The translations under genes were made by a program, and so were the position numbers. A DNA stretch of 64,000 nucleotides, from contig JAFLSE010000003.1 of assembly GCA_022511075.1 (NCBI GenBank), forward strand, positions 1 to 64,000. The letters run 5' to 3'. Source of the stretch: Prevotella sp. Lineage in GTDB: Bacteria; Bacteroidota; Bacteroidia; Bacteroidales; Bacteroidaceae. Positions 50,670-60,244 of the stretch are shown here, one piece after another. Below the pieces are notes generated by a model, which was not told where the DNA came from, made no database searches, and was given only the letters and a program-made list of their open reading frames with translations. Every line of letters starts with the position of its first letter. The first letter of the stretch is position 1.

Positions 50670-53600
50670 TTATTTAAGAACAACCTTCTTGCCACCTACG
50701 ATGTAAACACCCTTCAAGCCGCTTAGCGTTGTTGCCTGACGGCGAACAAGCTTGCCATCGAGTGAATAGATGTCAACAGGCTGTGTGAGAACTGTTATCT
50801 TGTTCAAGCCAGTTGTTACGTCTACGGTTGCCTCAACAGGCTTAGACTCCTTGCCGTTAGCATATACTACCGATACGGCAACCGTGTGATTGCCGGCCTC
50901 AACGCCATCTATCGTTGTTGTCAACACATCGGCAGCAGCTGTTGTTGCAAGCTCACCATCGAGATAGATGTTGTACTTCTCAATTTCAACAGCACCGTCG
51001 CCTACAAGATAGGTGATGTCGTCAACATAAAGGTTATCCCAATATGAGTTGAAGTGACGGATAGCAACCCAACCTGTCTGACCTGCATAAGCACTCAAAT
51101 CAACAGAATACTCTGTATAACCATAGTCTGCGCTCATTACATCAGATACAGCCTCAAATTTTGTTACGTCCGTAGCACTCTCTGTAGAAACATATACTTG
51201 GAAGTGCTCTTGCTCTGAACCCTTAACCCAGAACTTGAATGTTCCGTCAAGGACAGCCTCCGGAGATACAAGCCAATTGTCTGGAGAACGAGTTCCCCAA
51301 TCAAGCCAACTGTAAGAAGATACATAACCATAGCCGCTATGCCCCATATCTTCCATATCTGTTACTGTCCAAGTCCATGTATCTTTGTCGCCGTCAGCAT
51401 CAATGAATGTCCAGCCACCAGCGCTTTCCTCAAAGTCCTCAGTAACCTCCGTAGATGCAGCAAGTTCTTCTGTAGGAGCTTCCCAAGTTACTTCAATGCC
51501 GTCAGTTACATCCTTTGCCGTAACGCTTGCAACGGCAGGAGCTGTAGGTTCTATAATAGAGAGAGTAGCCTCGGCAGTGTTGTTTTCTTGTTTCTCATCG
51601 GCTTCGAAGACAACGGTAGCAGTGATTACCATGTCTGAAGGATCGTCGAATATGCTTGTCTCTACATCAACAGTATAGTAGACATAACGAGACGGATCTA
51701 TCTGTGCAATGCCAGCCTCATTCAGCAACACCTCATCACCAGCCTTGATAACAACGGTGTAGTCGGAGCCTGGAACAGGCTTAGCACCCTCGTTTGTCAC
51801 AACAGCCTTGATAGTAGCCTTTGCACCTGTCTCTATAGATGCAGGAGCAGTAATAGCAATAGCGAGGTCATTATCCTTCAGGTCTACAATCTTGATGTTG
51901 TCAATGAATATTGTTTCCCAGTATTCATCTTTAAAGTCTACCTTGAATCCAATGCGACCATAAGCTTTTTCCGTCAGGTTTGCTGGAATATTCACAGTGA
52001 AAGTCATATATTCATCAATCAGAGCAACAGTATTGATATCCTCTGTCGTGCCATCAGGTGCAATAGCATATACGGTAATCTGGTTTACTGCACTGGTACC
52101 TTTCTTTGCCTCGAACATCAATGTTGGATTAGCTGCATCCTTCAGGTTAAGTTTACCAGACTCGAAGGTAACAACATTGTTTTCAGAGTAATAGGACATA
52201 AGTGCCAAAGCATCTGAGCCAGCGAAATTCCGACCACCGTTAGAACTCATCACCCAGAAGAGGTCATATTCGTCTTGGCTTGGGAATGTTTCCTCAACCG
52301 GCAACTCGTATGGAGCGCCAACAATGACAGAAGCTTTATTGGCAAGTGGATCACTCAAATTATCATCAACGATGGCTCTCACACCAAAGTATGCGATAGC
52401 CTGCTCGCCTTCTGCGGTAGGATATGTAATAGTGGCGGTAGTCTCACCAGTCACAGTAGCCAGCACACCACCTTCAGACATTCCGTTATAAAGCAGCTCT
52501 ACCACCTCGTACTTCACATTCTCTTCGTCAATATAGCCATCATTAGCACCCTTAACAGGATCCCATGTCAAAGTGATAGAATTGTCTGTTATCTCAGTAA
52601 TCTTAATGTTCTCTACATCGGCAGGTTCATCCTGAACAACAGGGGCTGCCAAGATGTTGGTAAAGTCTTTCCAAGTATTAGCTGCCTTGTAAGCCTCAAT
52701 AGATGCTTCTGGAACGTAGAGTTCACCGGCAAATGCTTCGTCTTCAAATACCAGATAACCAGTGATGGTTGGAGGCTCAACGGCATAGCAGGTAACCTTC
52801 GTCAGCTTATAGTCGCTGCTAAATATCATGCTACCCATTGTCTTAAGCGAAGCAGGAAGAGTAATTTCTGTAAGAGCACTACAGCCATAGAATGTGCTGC
52901 CTTTTAATGTTTCAAGAGTTGAAGGCAGCGTTACACTTGCAAGATTCTTACAACCGAAGAATACAGAACCCATTTCAGTTACACCTTCAGGAATAACAAC
53001 CTCGGTAAGTCCTTCACAATTAGCAAACACCTGGTCGCCCATAGTTACGAGAGTAGAAGGGAATGTAACAGATGTAAGCGACTTAAAGCCATAGAATGCG
53101 CGACCAATAGAGGTTACGCCCTCTGGAATAACAAGGTCTGTAGAAACCTGCTCGCCTGCAATGTAAACCTTACCCCACTGGCTTGTGCTTGTTGGGAATA
53201 CGCAATAAATCGGATTGGCATTACCATTGGCAAAGTTAATAGCACACCATGCCTTCAGGTCTGCAATGTTAAGAGTTCTGAGGTTTGTCATATTACGGAA
53301 TGCGTCAGTACCTACTTCGGTAATCGTAGCAGGAATTGTAGCACTTGTAATTGTCTTGTTGTTATAGAATGCATTTCCTGCAACAGAAGTTACAGTATAT
53401 GTTCCGCTTGTTACGTCAATCGTTTCAGGAATATTCAGATTGGTAAGAGTGCTTGCACAGCCTGTTACCTGAGCAGTTTTATCTTCGCGATTGAGAAGAT
53501 AATATATACTATTAACTACAGGTGTGTCAGTATCTACCTCACCCTCGCCTTCAGGAAGTTGGAACTTCAAAACACTCTCGTATGAAGAAGCATAGTAAAT

Positions 53601-54710
53601 ACTTCCCGTTGCAGTAGCAACAAGAAGACAACCATGATAAGGGATAGTAATCGTTGCAATGCCGTCATCAGACTTTGTTAGTGTGCAAGTAACTCCTGTT
53701 ATATCTTGACCATAATTCTCTTTATACCAAGCATTATTGAAGTACTGATATAATCCATCTGCACCTCCGTTAAAACCCGTAGACTGCATTGCAATTTTTA
53801 CATTATTAGGGTCGGAAGCATCAATAATCATCTGAGGAGATGTTCCGCTAAACCCTAATTTTGCATAAAGGGCAGAGAAAGGATCCATCAGTTTGTAAAC
53901 ACCAGGATTCTCAGTGTTCGCATAAATCTCATGAGTTGTGTAGGTAGTATTAGCCGAATTATCCTGACCAAAGCTTGAATAAATAATATTCTCAAGGAAA
54001 GAAGCCTCGCCAAGATCTTTCCATGCAGTAGAAACAACAGCTTCACTGAGACCATAGAGTCCGAAATAACCTAATTTACTTGTTCCAGCCGCATCGCTAC
54101 AAGCTTCCCATCCAAGAAGATTATAAGAACTGAATGAAATCTTTCCTTCAGAAGGAGAGAAAGTAGCCTGTATTGACTGAGGATCAAGAGTTACCAAATA
54201 ATTATAGGTCTGCTGGTAAACATAATATTGTCCAGTAGATCCCAAATACTCACGGTTGAAGGTGAGCTTATTGGTAGCCGCATTAAACTCTGCAACGAAA
54301 GGTAATTCTTCACCGGAAGGATCATCAAAGTAAAGTTCAGTGCCATCAAGAGTTGCATCGAAATCAACATAGATTGTTGTTCCTGATGAATTATTTAAAT
54401 AACTATCATCAAGCGCAAATGTCCATGTACCTTCGATGGAAGCATTGTTGCCATCTGCCTTACGCATACCAGTAAGCTTTTTACCAGCAAGTTTGCTGAT
54501 GTCTGCCTTCACTGGAGCAGCCTCGGCATTCTTTACAGAGGCTGTAGGCACCTCTTTTTTTGCGATAGACTTTGCTTCTTGCAACTGTTTCTTAACAGTC
54601 AAAGTCTTTGGCAATCTGCCCCCCCCATTGTCAGAAGGCAATGCCATCGCCATGCTTGCAAAGCATAGCATTGCAAGCATCATTGTGTAAAATTTTCTCA
54701 TAAATCTCAT
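50670..54710 (-). CDS. Large secreted protein with leucine-rich repeats and anchor-J modules (1346 aa); contains a G8 tract
   Basis: A signal peptide (MRKFYTMMLAMLCFASMAMA, with ATGs at 54710 and 54701) is followed by the family N-terminal domain (SIEGTWTFALDD ... LDGTELYFDDP ... LTFNREYLG). Then come BspA-like leucine-rich repeats (about 400-680: TITSATIPATITEVGTDAF, LVIPEGVTSIGRAFYGFKSL, LASVTLPSTLETLKGSTFYGC), fibronectin-like linkers, anchor-J modules (TWTWTVTDMEDMGHSGYGYVS and neighbours), a CARDB-like region and the C-terminal tail VYSLDGKLVRRQATTLSGLK, GVYIVGGKKVVLK-type. A run of eight G at 54619-54626 (codons for Gly-Gly-Gly about residue 29-31) lies just after the signal peptide, where a one-base change would shut off the protein. 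Confidence 0.85.
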   Translation of the reverse strand: MRFMRKFYTMMLAMLCFASMAMALPSDNGGGRLPKTLTVKKQLQEAKSIAKKEVPTASVKNAEAAPVKADISKLAGKKLTGMRKADGNNASIEGTWTFALDDSYLNNSSGTTIYVDFDATLDGTELYFDDPSGEELPFVAEFNAATNKLTFNREYLGSTGQYYVYQQTYNYLVTLDPQSIQATFSPSEGKISFSSYNLLGWEACSDAAGTSKLGYFGLYGLSEAVVSTAWKDLGEASFLENIIYSSFGQDNSANTTYTTHEIYANTENPGVYKLMDPFSALYAKLGFSGTSPQMIIDASDPNNVKIAMQSTGFNGGADGLYQYFNNAWYKENYGQDITGVTCTLTKSDDGIATITIPYHGCLLVATATGSIYYASSYESVLKFQLPEGEGEVDTDTPVVNSIYYLLNREDKTAQVTGCASTLTNLNIPETIDVTSGTYTVTSVAGNAFYNNKTITSATIPATITEVGTDAFRNMTNLRTLNIADLKAWCAINFANGNANPIYCVFPTSTSQWGKVYIAGEQVSTDLVIPEGVTSIGRAFYGFKSLTSVTFPSTLVTMGDQVFANCEGLTEVVIPEGVTEMGSVFFGCKNLASVTLPSTLETLKGSTFYGCSALTEITLPASLKTMGSMIFSSDYKLTKVTCYAVEPPTITGYLVFEDEAFAGELYVPEASIEAYKAANTWKDFTNILAAPVVQDEPADVENIKITEITDNSITLTWDPVKGANDGYIDEENVKYEVVELLYNGMSEGGVLATVTGETTATITYPTAEGEQAIAYFGVRAIVDDNLSDPLANKASVIVGAPYELPVEETFPSQDEYDLFWVMSSNGGRNFAGSDALALMSYYSENNVVTFESGKLNLKDAANPTLMFEAKKGTSAVNQITVYAIAPDGTTEDINTVALIDEYMTFTVNIPANLTEKAYGRIGFKVDFKDEYWETIFIDNIKIVDLKDNDLAIAITAPASIETGAKATIKAVVTNEGAKPVPGSDYTVVIKAGDEVLLNEAGIAQIDPSRYVYYTVDVETSIFDDPSDMVITATVVFEADEKQENNTAEATLSIIEPTAPAVASVTAKDVTDGIEVTWEAPTEELAASTEVTEDFEESAGGWTFIDADGDKDTWTWTVTDMEDMGHSGYGYVSSYSWLDWGTRSPDNWLVSPEAVLDGTFKFWVKGSEQEHFQVYVSTESATDVTKFEAVSDVMSADYGYTEYSVDLSAYAGQTGWVAIRHFNSYWDNLYVDDITYLVGDGAVEIEKYNIYLDGELATTAAADVLTTTIDGVEAGNHTVAVSVVYANGKESKPVEATVDVTTGLNKITVLTQPVDIYSLDGKLVRRQATTLSGLKGVYIVGGKKVVLK
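54619..54626. repeat. Homopolymer of eight (C on the + strand, G in the coding strand)
   Basis: Eight C in a row at 54619-54626, inside the 5' end of the 1346-residue protein gene. In its present length it is in frame. Confidence 0.85.
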
Positions 54711-54770
54711 AAAATGATAATTAATAATGTTTTTAAACGTTTAAACAATTGTTACCATTAAAAGTCGCTG

Positions 54771-54802
54771 CAAAGTTATATAAATTTGACTAATTACGCA
54801 AG
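54771..54802 (-). promoter_or_regulatory. Promoter of the 1346-residue protein gene
   Basis: Minus strand: CTTG near -33 (54799-54802), 20-nt spacer, -7 TAACTTTG (54771-54778), matching the layout before the gene at 45167. Confidence 0.65.
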
Positions 54803-54893
54803 AAAAATAATAAAAACTTTAAAAACAACTTAAAAAACTTACACATTATAGTTTATTATCCTTTATTTTGAGAGGAGTATGAATTTAAATGGT

Positions 54894-54901
54894 TATCTTT
54901 G
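54894..54901 (+). promoter_or_regulatory. -7 box of the TlpA-like gene
   Basis: TATCTTTG at 54894-54901; a TTTG lies 23 nt upstream (54867-54870). Confidence 0.5.
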
Positions 54902-54927
54902 CAGCAGAAAACAACAATAAAACAATT

Positions 54928-56004
54928 ATGATGAAAAGAAAATGCATTATGTTAGCTGTTGCGCTGATGGCAATAATATCTGCTACGGCGCAAGTGAAAT
55001 TTACCGTGAAGGGCAAGGCACTTGAACATGCAGACACGGTGATGGTGGGAAATATGTCAACAAGCAAGGTTATTGACAATGGCATTGTGGCGGTGAAAGA
55101 CGGAATGTTTACGGTGACTGGCAACGTGGCAGAAAACTCGATGCTATGCGTCATTGACAGGGTGAACAGGGTGCAGACATATTTCATTGTTGACGGTCCG
55201 GACATCACACTCGATATGACAAACGATGCCGTTAGCGGTACACCATTGAACGAAAAGTTTACAAAATTCATCCAGCAGCTGAACAAGATTCAAGAAAAAC
55301 AAATGCAGGTGATGCAGGAGGCTCACAATAATACGGACAATAACAAGATTGAATATTATGAGGAGCAAAAAAAGGCTGCGGCAAATGAGGAAAAGGATTG
55401 TCTGAGAAAGGCTATCGCTGATAACCAGGACAACTGCATTGCAGCCTTTGCACTGCAAGAACTGATGTATGACATTGACTATGAAGAACTGAAAGGCTAT
55501 GTTGAGTCGAATGCACCGTATCTTGATAATGCGATGTGCAGAGGCGCTAAGCAGAGACTGAAGTCATTGGAGCTGCGTGCACCGGGTCGTATGTTCATTG
55601 ATTTGGTGGAGAACGACGTTGACGGCAATCCCCATCACCTGAGCGAATACGTGGGCAAGGGCAACTATGTGCTTGTTGACTTCTGGGCATCGTGGTGTGG
55701 TCCTTGCATGGGCGAGATGCCAAACGTTAAAGAATGCTACGAGAAATACAAGGACAAAGGTTTTAACGTTGTGGGACTCTCATTCGACCGCAGCAAGGAG
55801 GCTTGGGTAGAGTGTATCAAGAAGAACGGTTTGAACTGGGTGAACCTAAGCGACCTGAAGTATTGGAAAACCATAGCGGCAGATACATACGGCATAAACT
55901 CCATTCCGTCGAATATTCTTTGCGACGGTACTGGCAAAATAGTTGCCTCTGACCTGCGCGCTGAATCTCTGAAAAATAAACTGAAAGAGATTTACGGTTT
56001 CTAA
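54928..56004 (+). CDS. TlpA-like thiol-disulfide oxidoreductase with DUF4369-like N-terminal domain
   Basis: 358 residues. The signal peptide begins MMKRKCIMLAVALMAIISATA. About residues 22-110 form the beta-rich DUF4369-like region (VKFTVKGKALEHADTVMVGN), then a helical linker (IQEKQMQVMQEAHNNTD). The thioredoxin domain follows (about 225-357) with the redox motif VDFWASWCGPCMGEMPNV and the cis-Pro region YGINSIPSNIL. It acts in the periplasm, probably reducing or shuffling disulfides. Two adjacent ATGs (54928 and 54931) are possible. It is convergent with the helix-hairpin-helix gene. Confidence 0.9.
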   Translation: MMKRKCIMLAVALMAIISATAQVKFTVKGKALEHADTVMVGNMSTSKVIDNGIVAVKDGMFTVTGNVAENSMLCVIDRVNRVQTYFIVDGPDITLDMTNDAVSGTPLNEKFTKFIQQLNKIQEKQMQVMQEAHNNTDNNKIEYYEEQKKAAANEEKDCLRKAIADNQDNCIAAFALQELMYDIDYEELKGYVESNAPYLDNAMCRGAKQRLKSLELRAPGRMFIDLVENDVDGNPHHLSEYVGKGNYVLVDFWASWCGPCMGEMPNVKECYEKYKDKGFNVVGLSFDRSKEAWVECIKKNGLNWVNLSDLKYWKTIAADTYGINSIPSNILCDGTGKIVASDLRAESLKNKLKEIYGF

Positions 56005-56029
56005 GAAAAACAACAGACAGTTTTGTGCA

Positions 56030-56969
56030 TTATTCCGTTTCCACGTATGGGGTGAGCTTCTTTATCACCTCATGCGTGAAATGTTTGTTGTCGGCAAGTT
56101 CCTCGATGTTTCGTATCATACCGTGCTCATAGCGGTAGTCTATAATTTTCTTGGCACGAAAGAAGCCCATGTATGGATGGCGCTTCATCTGAACGAGAGA
56201 GGCTTTGTTGATGTTTATTTTCTTCACAGCAGCATTTTTTACCACAAGAAATTTCTTTGCCTCTTGCGGAAAGTCGTTTATCTCATCAAGCTGCCCCACC
56301 GACACGTAGCCGCCGAGTTCGTTGCGGTAGTACACAATTTTTCTGGCAAAGTAACTGCCTATGCCGGGTACGGTCTTCAATGCAGATGTGTCGGCTATTG
56401 ATATGTCTACGGTCTCGCCCACACCAATCTTATGCTGACGTGGAAAGGTGTCTTTTGATGTATATACAGGCTCGTAAGGATCTTTTTCCACAATCATTGA
56501 TGCTGGCATGAATTGTTCGCGGTCTATTCTGACGTATGGAAGCAAGGTCTTGTATTGCTTTGCGGAAAGTCCATAGAGTTTTCCGATATCTTCGGGCTTG
56601 CGAAACTCTCCTCCGTGTATGCGGTATTTTAGCAGGCTGCGCACCTGCCACGGTTTCAGTCCGAGCATAAGCAACTCCTGTGCGCTTGCCGTGTTGGGGT
56701 CGAAGAAAAATAGTCTTACCCCCCCCCATTTGAATATTATCGAGGTTTTGCAAATCGCATAAGTCATTGGCAATTCTTTCAGATGCAGACCGGCTTGTAG
56801 TATTGTTTCCTTTTGACTGCAAATCTGTTGTACTAATAGAATCTGCCAGCAACGCCGATGCTACATTTCGTGTATCAAACCTTTCAAGTGCAAAGAATGC
56901 GATGCAGCAAACCACCGCCCCACACAGCATATATAGCAACACCTTTCTATCATTGCGGTTGTAATACAT
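56030..56969 (-). pseudogene. Helix-hairpin-helix (ComEA-like) protein gene, split by a G9 tract
   Basis: Two minus-strand frames together make one protein. The first, from ATG at 56969, gives an N-terminal membrane anchor (VLLYMLCGAVVCCIAFFAL) and runs to NLDNIQMGG at the homopolymer. The second resumes with VRLFFFDPNTASAQELLMLGLKPWQVRSLLKYR and continues through several HhH units (VPGIGSYFARKIVYYRNELGG, ININKASLVQMKRHPYMGFF) to TAA at 56030. At 56719-56727 there are nine G on the coding strand; eight would join the frames into about 312 residues. This is either a phase-off state, a true mutation or a sequencing error. The family binds DNA and is found in DNA uptake proteins. Confidence 0.85.
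56719..56727. repeat. Homopolymer of nine (G in the coding strand)
   Basis: Nine C in a row on the + strand at 56719-56727 set the helix-hairpin-helix gene out of frame. Confidence 0.85.
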
Positions 56970-56982
56970 GGGGCTCAGGGAA

Positions 56983-58338
56983 TCACACTATTCCAAACTG
57001 ATGCAGGAATATCAATGTTATACATACGGGGCAGACGAAGCGCACCATAAACAAGAAAGCCGCAAACAGCCACGTATATGTCTTGCCGTTGTTGGTAAAC
57101 TCATCGTGGACAGTGGCACGGGGCACCACCCACCCAATGTATATGCATGTGAGCAATGCACCTGCCGGCAAAAGAATGTTGGCTGTGAGGAAGTCGAAGA
57201 AATCCAACATCGACATTTCAAACAGTTTCAAGTCGGGATATGCTCCGCATGAAAGTGAACTGAACACAGCAATAATGATGGCTATAATCGTAACAATCCA
57301 CGCCGCACGACTGCGAGGGCGCTTCAGCTCCTCGTGGAAAAATGCCGTTCCTATCTCGTGCATCGAAATTGTAGATGTAAGTGCCGCCAACGACAACAGG
57401 GCATAGAAGAGAATTGATATAACATAGCCTACAATGGGCATCGAGGCAAATGCCTGCTGAAACACGTTTGGCAGGGTTATGAATATGAGCGACGGACCTG
57501 CATCGGGCTTTACGCCAACGGAGAATGCCGCAGGGAAAATCATCAATCCTGCAAGAATGGCAATAAGCGTGTCGATGAGTGCTATCTGTGCCGCTGACTT
57601 TACAAGGTTTGTCTGCTTGCTGAAATATGATGAGTAGGTGCATAGGCATGCCGTACCAAGACTGAGTGAAAAGAATGCCTGTCCAAGCGCTTCGAGAAGC
57701 ACATTTCTGTTGAGTTTAGAGAAATCGGGATTAAACAAGAACTCAATGCCCGACATCGCGTTTGGCAACATACACGATGCCACCACAATGACAATGAGCA
57801 GAACAAAGAGTGTGGGCATCATCATTTTCGATGCCTTTTCAATACCCTTACGCACACCACGCACAACAATGAAATGGGTAATGACGATGAATGTCACTGC
57901 CCAAAGTATTGGTTTCACTGGATTGGAGGAAAACTCCACGAAATAGTTTGCCACGAAGTTGCTGTCGCCTTTTATATGTCCTGCTATTGAGGCATATAGA
58001 TATTGCAGGCACCATCCTGCCACAACACTGTAAAAGCCGAGAATGATTGTTGAGCAAAATATTCCCATCACACCGACAATGCGCCACGGCTTGCGTCCGG
58101 AGATAACTCCGTATGCACGCACGGCATTTGTGGCTGCATGCCGTCCGATAATGAACTCGCTTATCACGCCCGGAAGTCCGAGCAGCAATATACATATTAC
58201 ATATATAATGATAAATGCCGCTCCGCCATTCTGTCCTGTGGTATATGGGAAACGCCAGATGTTGCCCAAACCTACGGCAGAGCCTGCCGTGGCAAGCACC
58301 AAACCTATTTTCGAACCGAAATTTCCTCTATTGTCCAT
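56983..58338 (-). CDS. Sodium-dependent NSS-family transporter, copy A
   Basis: 451 residues with about 11-12 membrane segments. The SLC6/LeuT signature is at the N-terminus: FGSKIGLVLATAGSAVGLGNIWRFPYTTGQNGG, and DAGPSLIFITLPNVFQ and FFSLSLGTACLCTYSSYF lie further on. Such carriers import amino acids with sodium. It lies 4 bp after a close relative (58343-59707) and 13 bp before the helix-hairpin-helix gene. The likely substrate is an amino acid such as tryptophan, tyrosine or branched chain, but this is not decided here. Confidence 0.9.
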   Translation of the reverse strand: MDNRGNFGSKIGLVLATAGSAVGLGNIWRFPYTTGQNGGAAFIIIYVICILLLGLPGVISEFIIGRHAATNAVRAYGVISGRKPWRIVGVMGIFCSTIILGFYSVVAGWCLQYLYASIAGHIKGDSNFVANYFVEFSSNPVKPILWAVTFIVITHFIVVRGVRKGIEKASKMMMPTLFVLLIVIVVASCMLPNAMSGIEFLFNPDFSKLNRNVLLEALGQAFFSLSLGTACLCTYSSYFSKQTNLVKSAAQIALIDTLIAILAGLMIFPAAFSVGVKPDAGPSLIFITLPNVFQQAFASMPIVGYVISILFYALLSLAALTSTISMHEIGTAFFHEELKRPRSRAAWIVTIIAIIIAVFSSLSCGAYPDLKLFEMSMLDFFDFLTANILLPAGALLTCIYIGWVVPRATVHDEFTNNGKTYTWLFAAFLFMVRFVCPVCITLIFLHQFGIV

Positions 58339-58342
58339 AATA

Positions 58343-59707
58343 TCAGATGAGTCCTATTTGATTAAGGAATATTAGGAATATGCCTATAGGGCAAAAATAT
58401 TTCACCAAGAAGATGTATGCCCCGAACAACGTGCCACGAAGCGTTCCCCAGTTGTTAAACTCGTCGCGCACCACCTTGTGAGGCACATACCAACCGATGA
58501 ACAAGCAGGTGAGGAAGCCGCCAACGGGCAGGAATATTTGTCCCGTTACATAGTCGAAGAGGTCGAACATCGACATACCAAACAACTGCAAGCCGTCCCA
58601 CTTGCCAAGTGACAGCGAGCACAGCGCACCAATAACGGCACAACTCACGGAAACAATGGTTGCCGCTGTCTTTCGCCCCACGCGCAACTCTTCGTTGAGA
58701 AAAGCCGTGCTCACCTCGTGCAGCGATATCAGCGATGTGAGTGCAGCAAGCGACAGCAGCGAGTAGAACATCAGCGAAACGATGTAGCCCACAATGGAAG
58801 GCATCGACGAGAATGCCTGATTAAACACATTTGGCAGGGTTATGAATATTAGCGACGGTCCTGCATCTGGCGAGATGCCTACGGAGAATGCCGCAGGGAA
58901 AATCATCAGTCCTGCAAGGATAGCCACGATACTGTCAATCACGCTTATCTGCACAGCCGATGAAAGCAACTTTGTCTGTCTGCTGAAATAGGAGGCGTAT
59001 GTACAGATACAGCCCATTGCAAGGCTCAGTGAGAAGAATGCCTGTCCGAGTGCGGCGAGAAACAGATTCGGTGTAATTTCCTTGAACGAAGGTGCAAACA
59101 GGAACTTTATTCCCTTGTCGGCATTGGGCAGCATACACGATGCCACCACAATTATAAGCAGCAATATGAAGAGCATAGGCATCAGCAGTTTTGATGCCCT
59201 CTCAATGCCTTTGCGCACACCTTTCACAATAACGAAGTGGGTTATGCCTATGAATATTACGCCCGTTACTATCGGCTTTATCGGGTCTTGCGAGAAATTG
59301 GCGAAATAGTTGTTTATGTATTCTGTATCTCCCCGCAAGTGTCCCATCGTAGATGCATATACATATTGCAAGCACCAGCCCGACACTATTGAATAATATC
59401 CTGTGATGAGAAATCCGGTAAGAACGCCAAGACACCCCACGAGCACCCACGGTGTTCCGTTAGATAGTTTGCCATATGCGCGTGCCGTATTCGACTGTGC
59501 GTGTCTGCCAATTATAAATTCATTCACCATACAGGGGATTCCGAGAAGCAGCACGCAGAGTATATATAGGAGTATGAACTCGCAACCTCCGTTCTGCCCA
59601 ACCATAAAAGGGAAACGCCACACGTTTCCCAAGCCCACGGCAGAGCCTGCCGTGGCGAGTATGACGCCTATCTTGCTGCCAAATTTGGCTCTTTCCAACG
59701 TTGCCAT
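58343..59707 (-). CDS. Sodium-dependent NSS-family transporter, copy B
   Basis: 454 residues. The N-terminus has the NSS block FGSKIGVILATAGSAVGLGNVWRFPFMVGQNGG, followed by FILLYILCVLLLGIPCMVNEFIIGRH. It is clearly a paralogue of copy A, with matching segments such as FFSLSLAMGCICTYASYFSRQT and DAGPSLIFITLPNVFNQAF. It is the first gene of the pair, with a -7 box TAATTTTG at 59734-59741 on the minus strand. Confidence 0.9.
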   Translation of the reverse strand: MATLERAKFGSKIGVILATAGSAVGLGNVWRFPFMVGQNGGCEFILLYILCVLLLGIPCMVNEFIIGRHAQSNTARAYGKLSNGTPWVLVGCLGVLTGFLITGYYSIVSGWCLQYVYASTMGHLRGDTEYINNYFANFSQDPIKPIVTGVIFIGITHFVIVKGVRKGIERASKLLMPMLFILLLIIVVASCMLPNADKGIKFLFAPSFKEITPNLFLAALGQAFFSLSLAMGCICTYASYFSRQTKLLSSAVQISVIDSIVAILAGLMIFPAAFSVGISPDAGPSLIFITLPNVFNQAFSSMPSIVGYIVSLMFYSLLSLAALTSLISLHEVSTAFLNEELRVGRKTAATIVSVSCAVIGALCSLSLGKWDGLQLFGMSMFDLFDYVTGQIFLPVGGFLTCLFIGWYVPHKVVRDEFNNWGTLRGTLFGAYIFLVKYFCPIGIFLIFLNQIGLI

Positions 59708-59733
59708 ATTTATGTTTTTCTTGAATTTGGTTG

Positions 59734-59741
59734 CAAAATTA
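59734..59741 (-). promoter_or_regulatory. -7 box of the NSS transporter operon
   Basis: Minus strand TAATTTTG at 59734-59741; TTTG is present on the minus strand at 59765-59768 with a 23-nt spacer. It is interleaved with the VanZ-like promoter. Confidence 0.5.
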
Positions 59742-59753
59742 AAAAAAAAATAT

Positions 59754-59761
59754 TACTTTTG
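59754..59761 (+). promoter_or_regulatory. -7 box of the VanZ-like gene
   Basis: TACTTTTG at 59754-59761, 19 bp before the ATG. TTTG at 59727-59730 leaves a 23-nt spacer. Confidence 0.5.
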
Positions 59762-59780
59762 CGCCAAAATAAAAGTATTT

Positions 59781-60176
59781 ATGCAGTTTATATATCAAAA
59801 AACAAGGAAATACCCCCTTTCTGCTTTATGCATTGTCGCTATTTGGGTGCTTTCACTTGCCCCGATGCCCGAAACACATTTTGATACCATTGAGTTTGCC
59901 GACAAGTGGGTGCATTTCGTTATGTATGGAGGTACTTGCAGCGTTATATGGATAGAATATTTTCGAAACCATTCGGTGTTTTCTGCTTCCAAACTTTTTA
60001 TTTTTGCATGGCTTCTGCCTGTCCTAATGGGAGGCTTGCTTGAACTTTTGCAGGCATATTGCACCACAACACGGTCTGGTGACTGGATTGATTTCCTTGC
60101 AAACTCTGTCGGCGTTACCCTTGCTGCTATCGTTATGGTGCCGTTGGCTGTGTGGCTAAAGAAGCAAGCAAAATGA
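59781..60176 (+). CDS. VanZ-like membrane protein
   Basis: 131 residues with four membrane segments. VanZ features: WVLSLAPMPETHFDTIEFADKWVHFVMYGG (the D-K-x-x-H motif), then GLLELLQAYCTTTRSGDWIDFLANSVGV. VanZ in enterococci gives low-level teicoplanin resistance; the family function is otherwise unknown. ATG at 59781 follows the promoter closely. The frame is open further upstream only through the NSS gene's antisense strand. Confidence 0.85.
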   Translation: MQFIYQKTRKYPLSALCIVAIWVLSLAPMPETHFDTIEFADKWVHFVMYGGTCSVIWIEYFRNHSVFSASKLFIFAWLLPVLMGGLLELLQAYCTTTRSGDWIDFLANSVGVTLAAIVMVPLAVWLKKQAK

Positions 60177-60188
60177 AATAAAACAACG

Positions 60189-60220
60189 AAACCTGTTCCG
60201 AACATATCGAAACAGGCTTT
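60189..60220. terminator. Hairpin between the VanZ-like and DUF1016 genes
   Basis: The stem AAACCTGTT...AACAGGCTTT (six to nine pairs) with T-rich sequence beyond 60220. It serves both convergent genes. Confidence 0.65.
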
Positions 60221-60244
60221 AATAATTTCTTTTGTGACTATTCA

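Noticed and set aside
56430..56718. Independent C-terminal part of the short frame after the G9 tract
   Set aside because: Beyond the tract this frame is arginine-rich noise, while the other frame continues the helix-hairpin-helix family.
59403..59780. N-terminal extension of the VanZ-like protein
   Set aside because: It would run antisense through the NSS transporter start and both promoters. The ATG at 59781 gives a complete VanZ fold.
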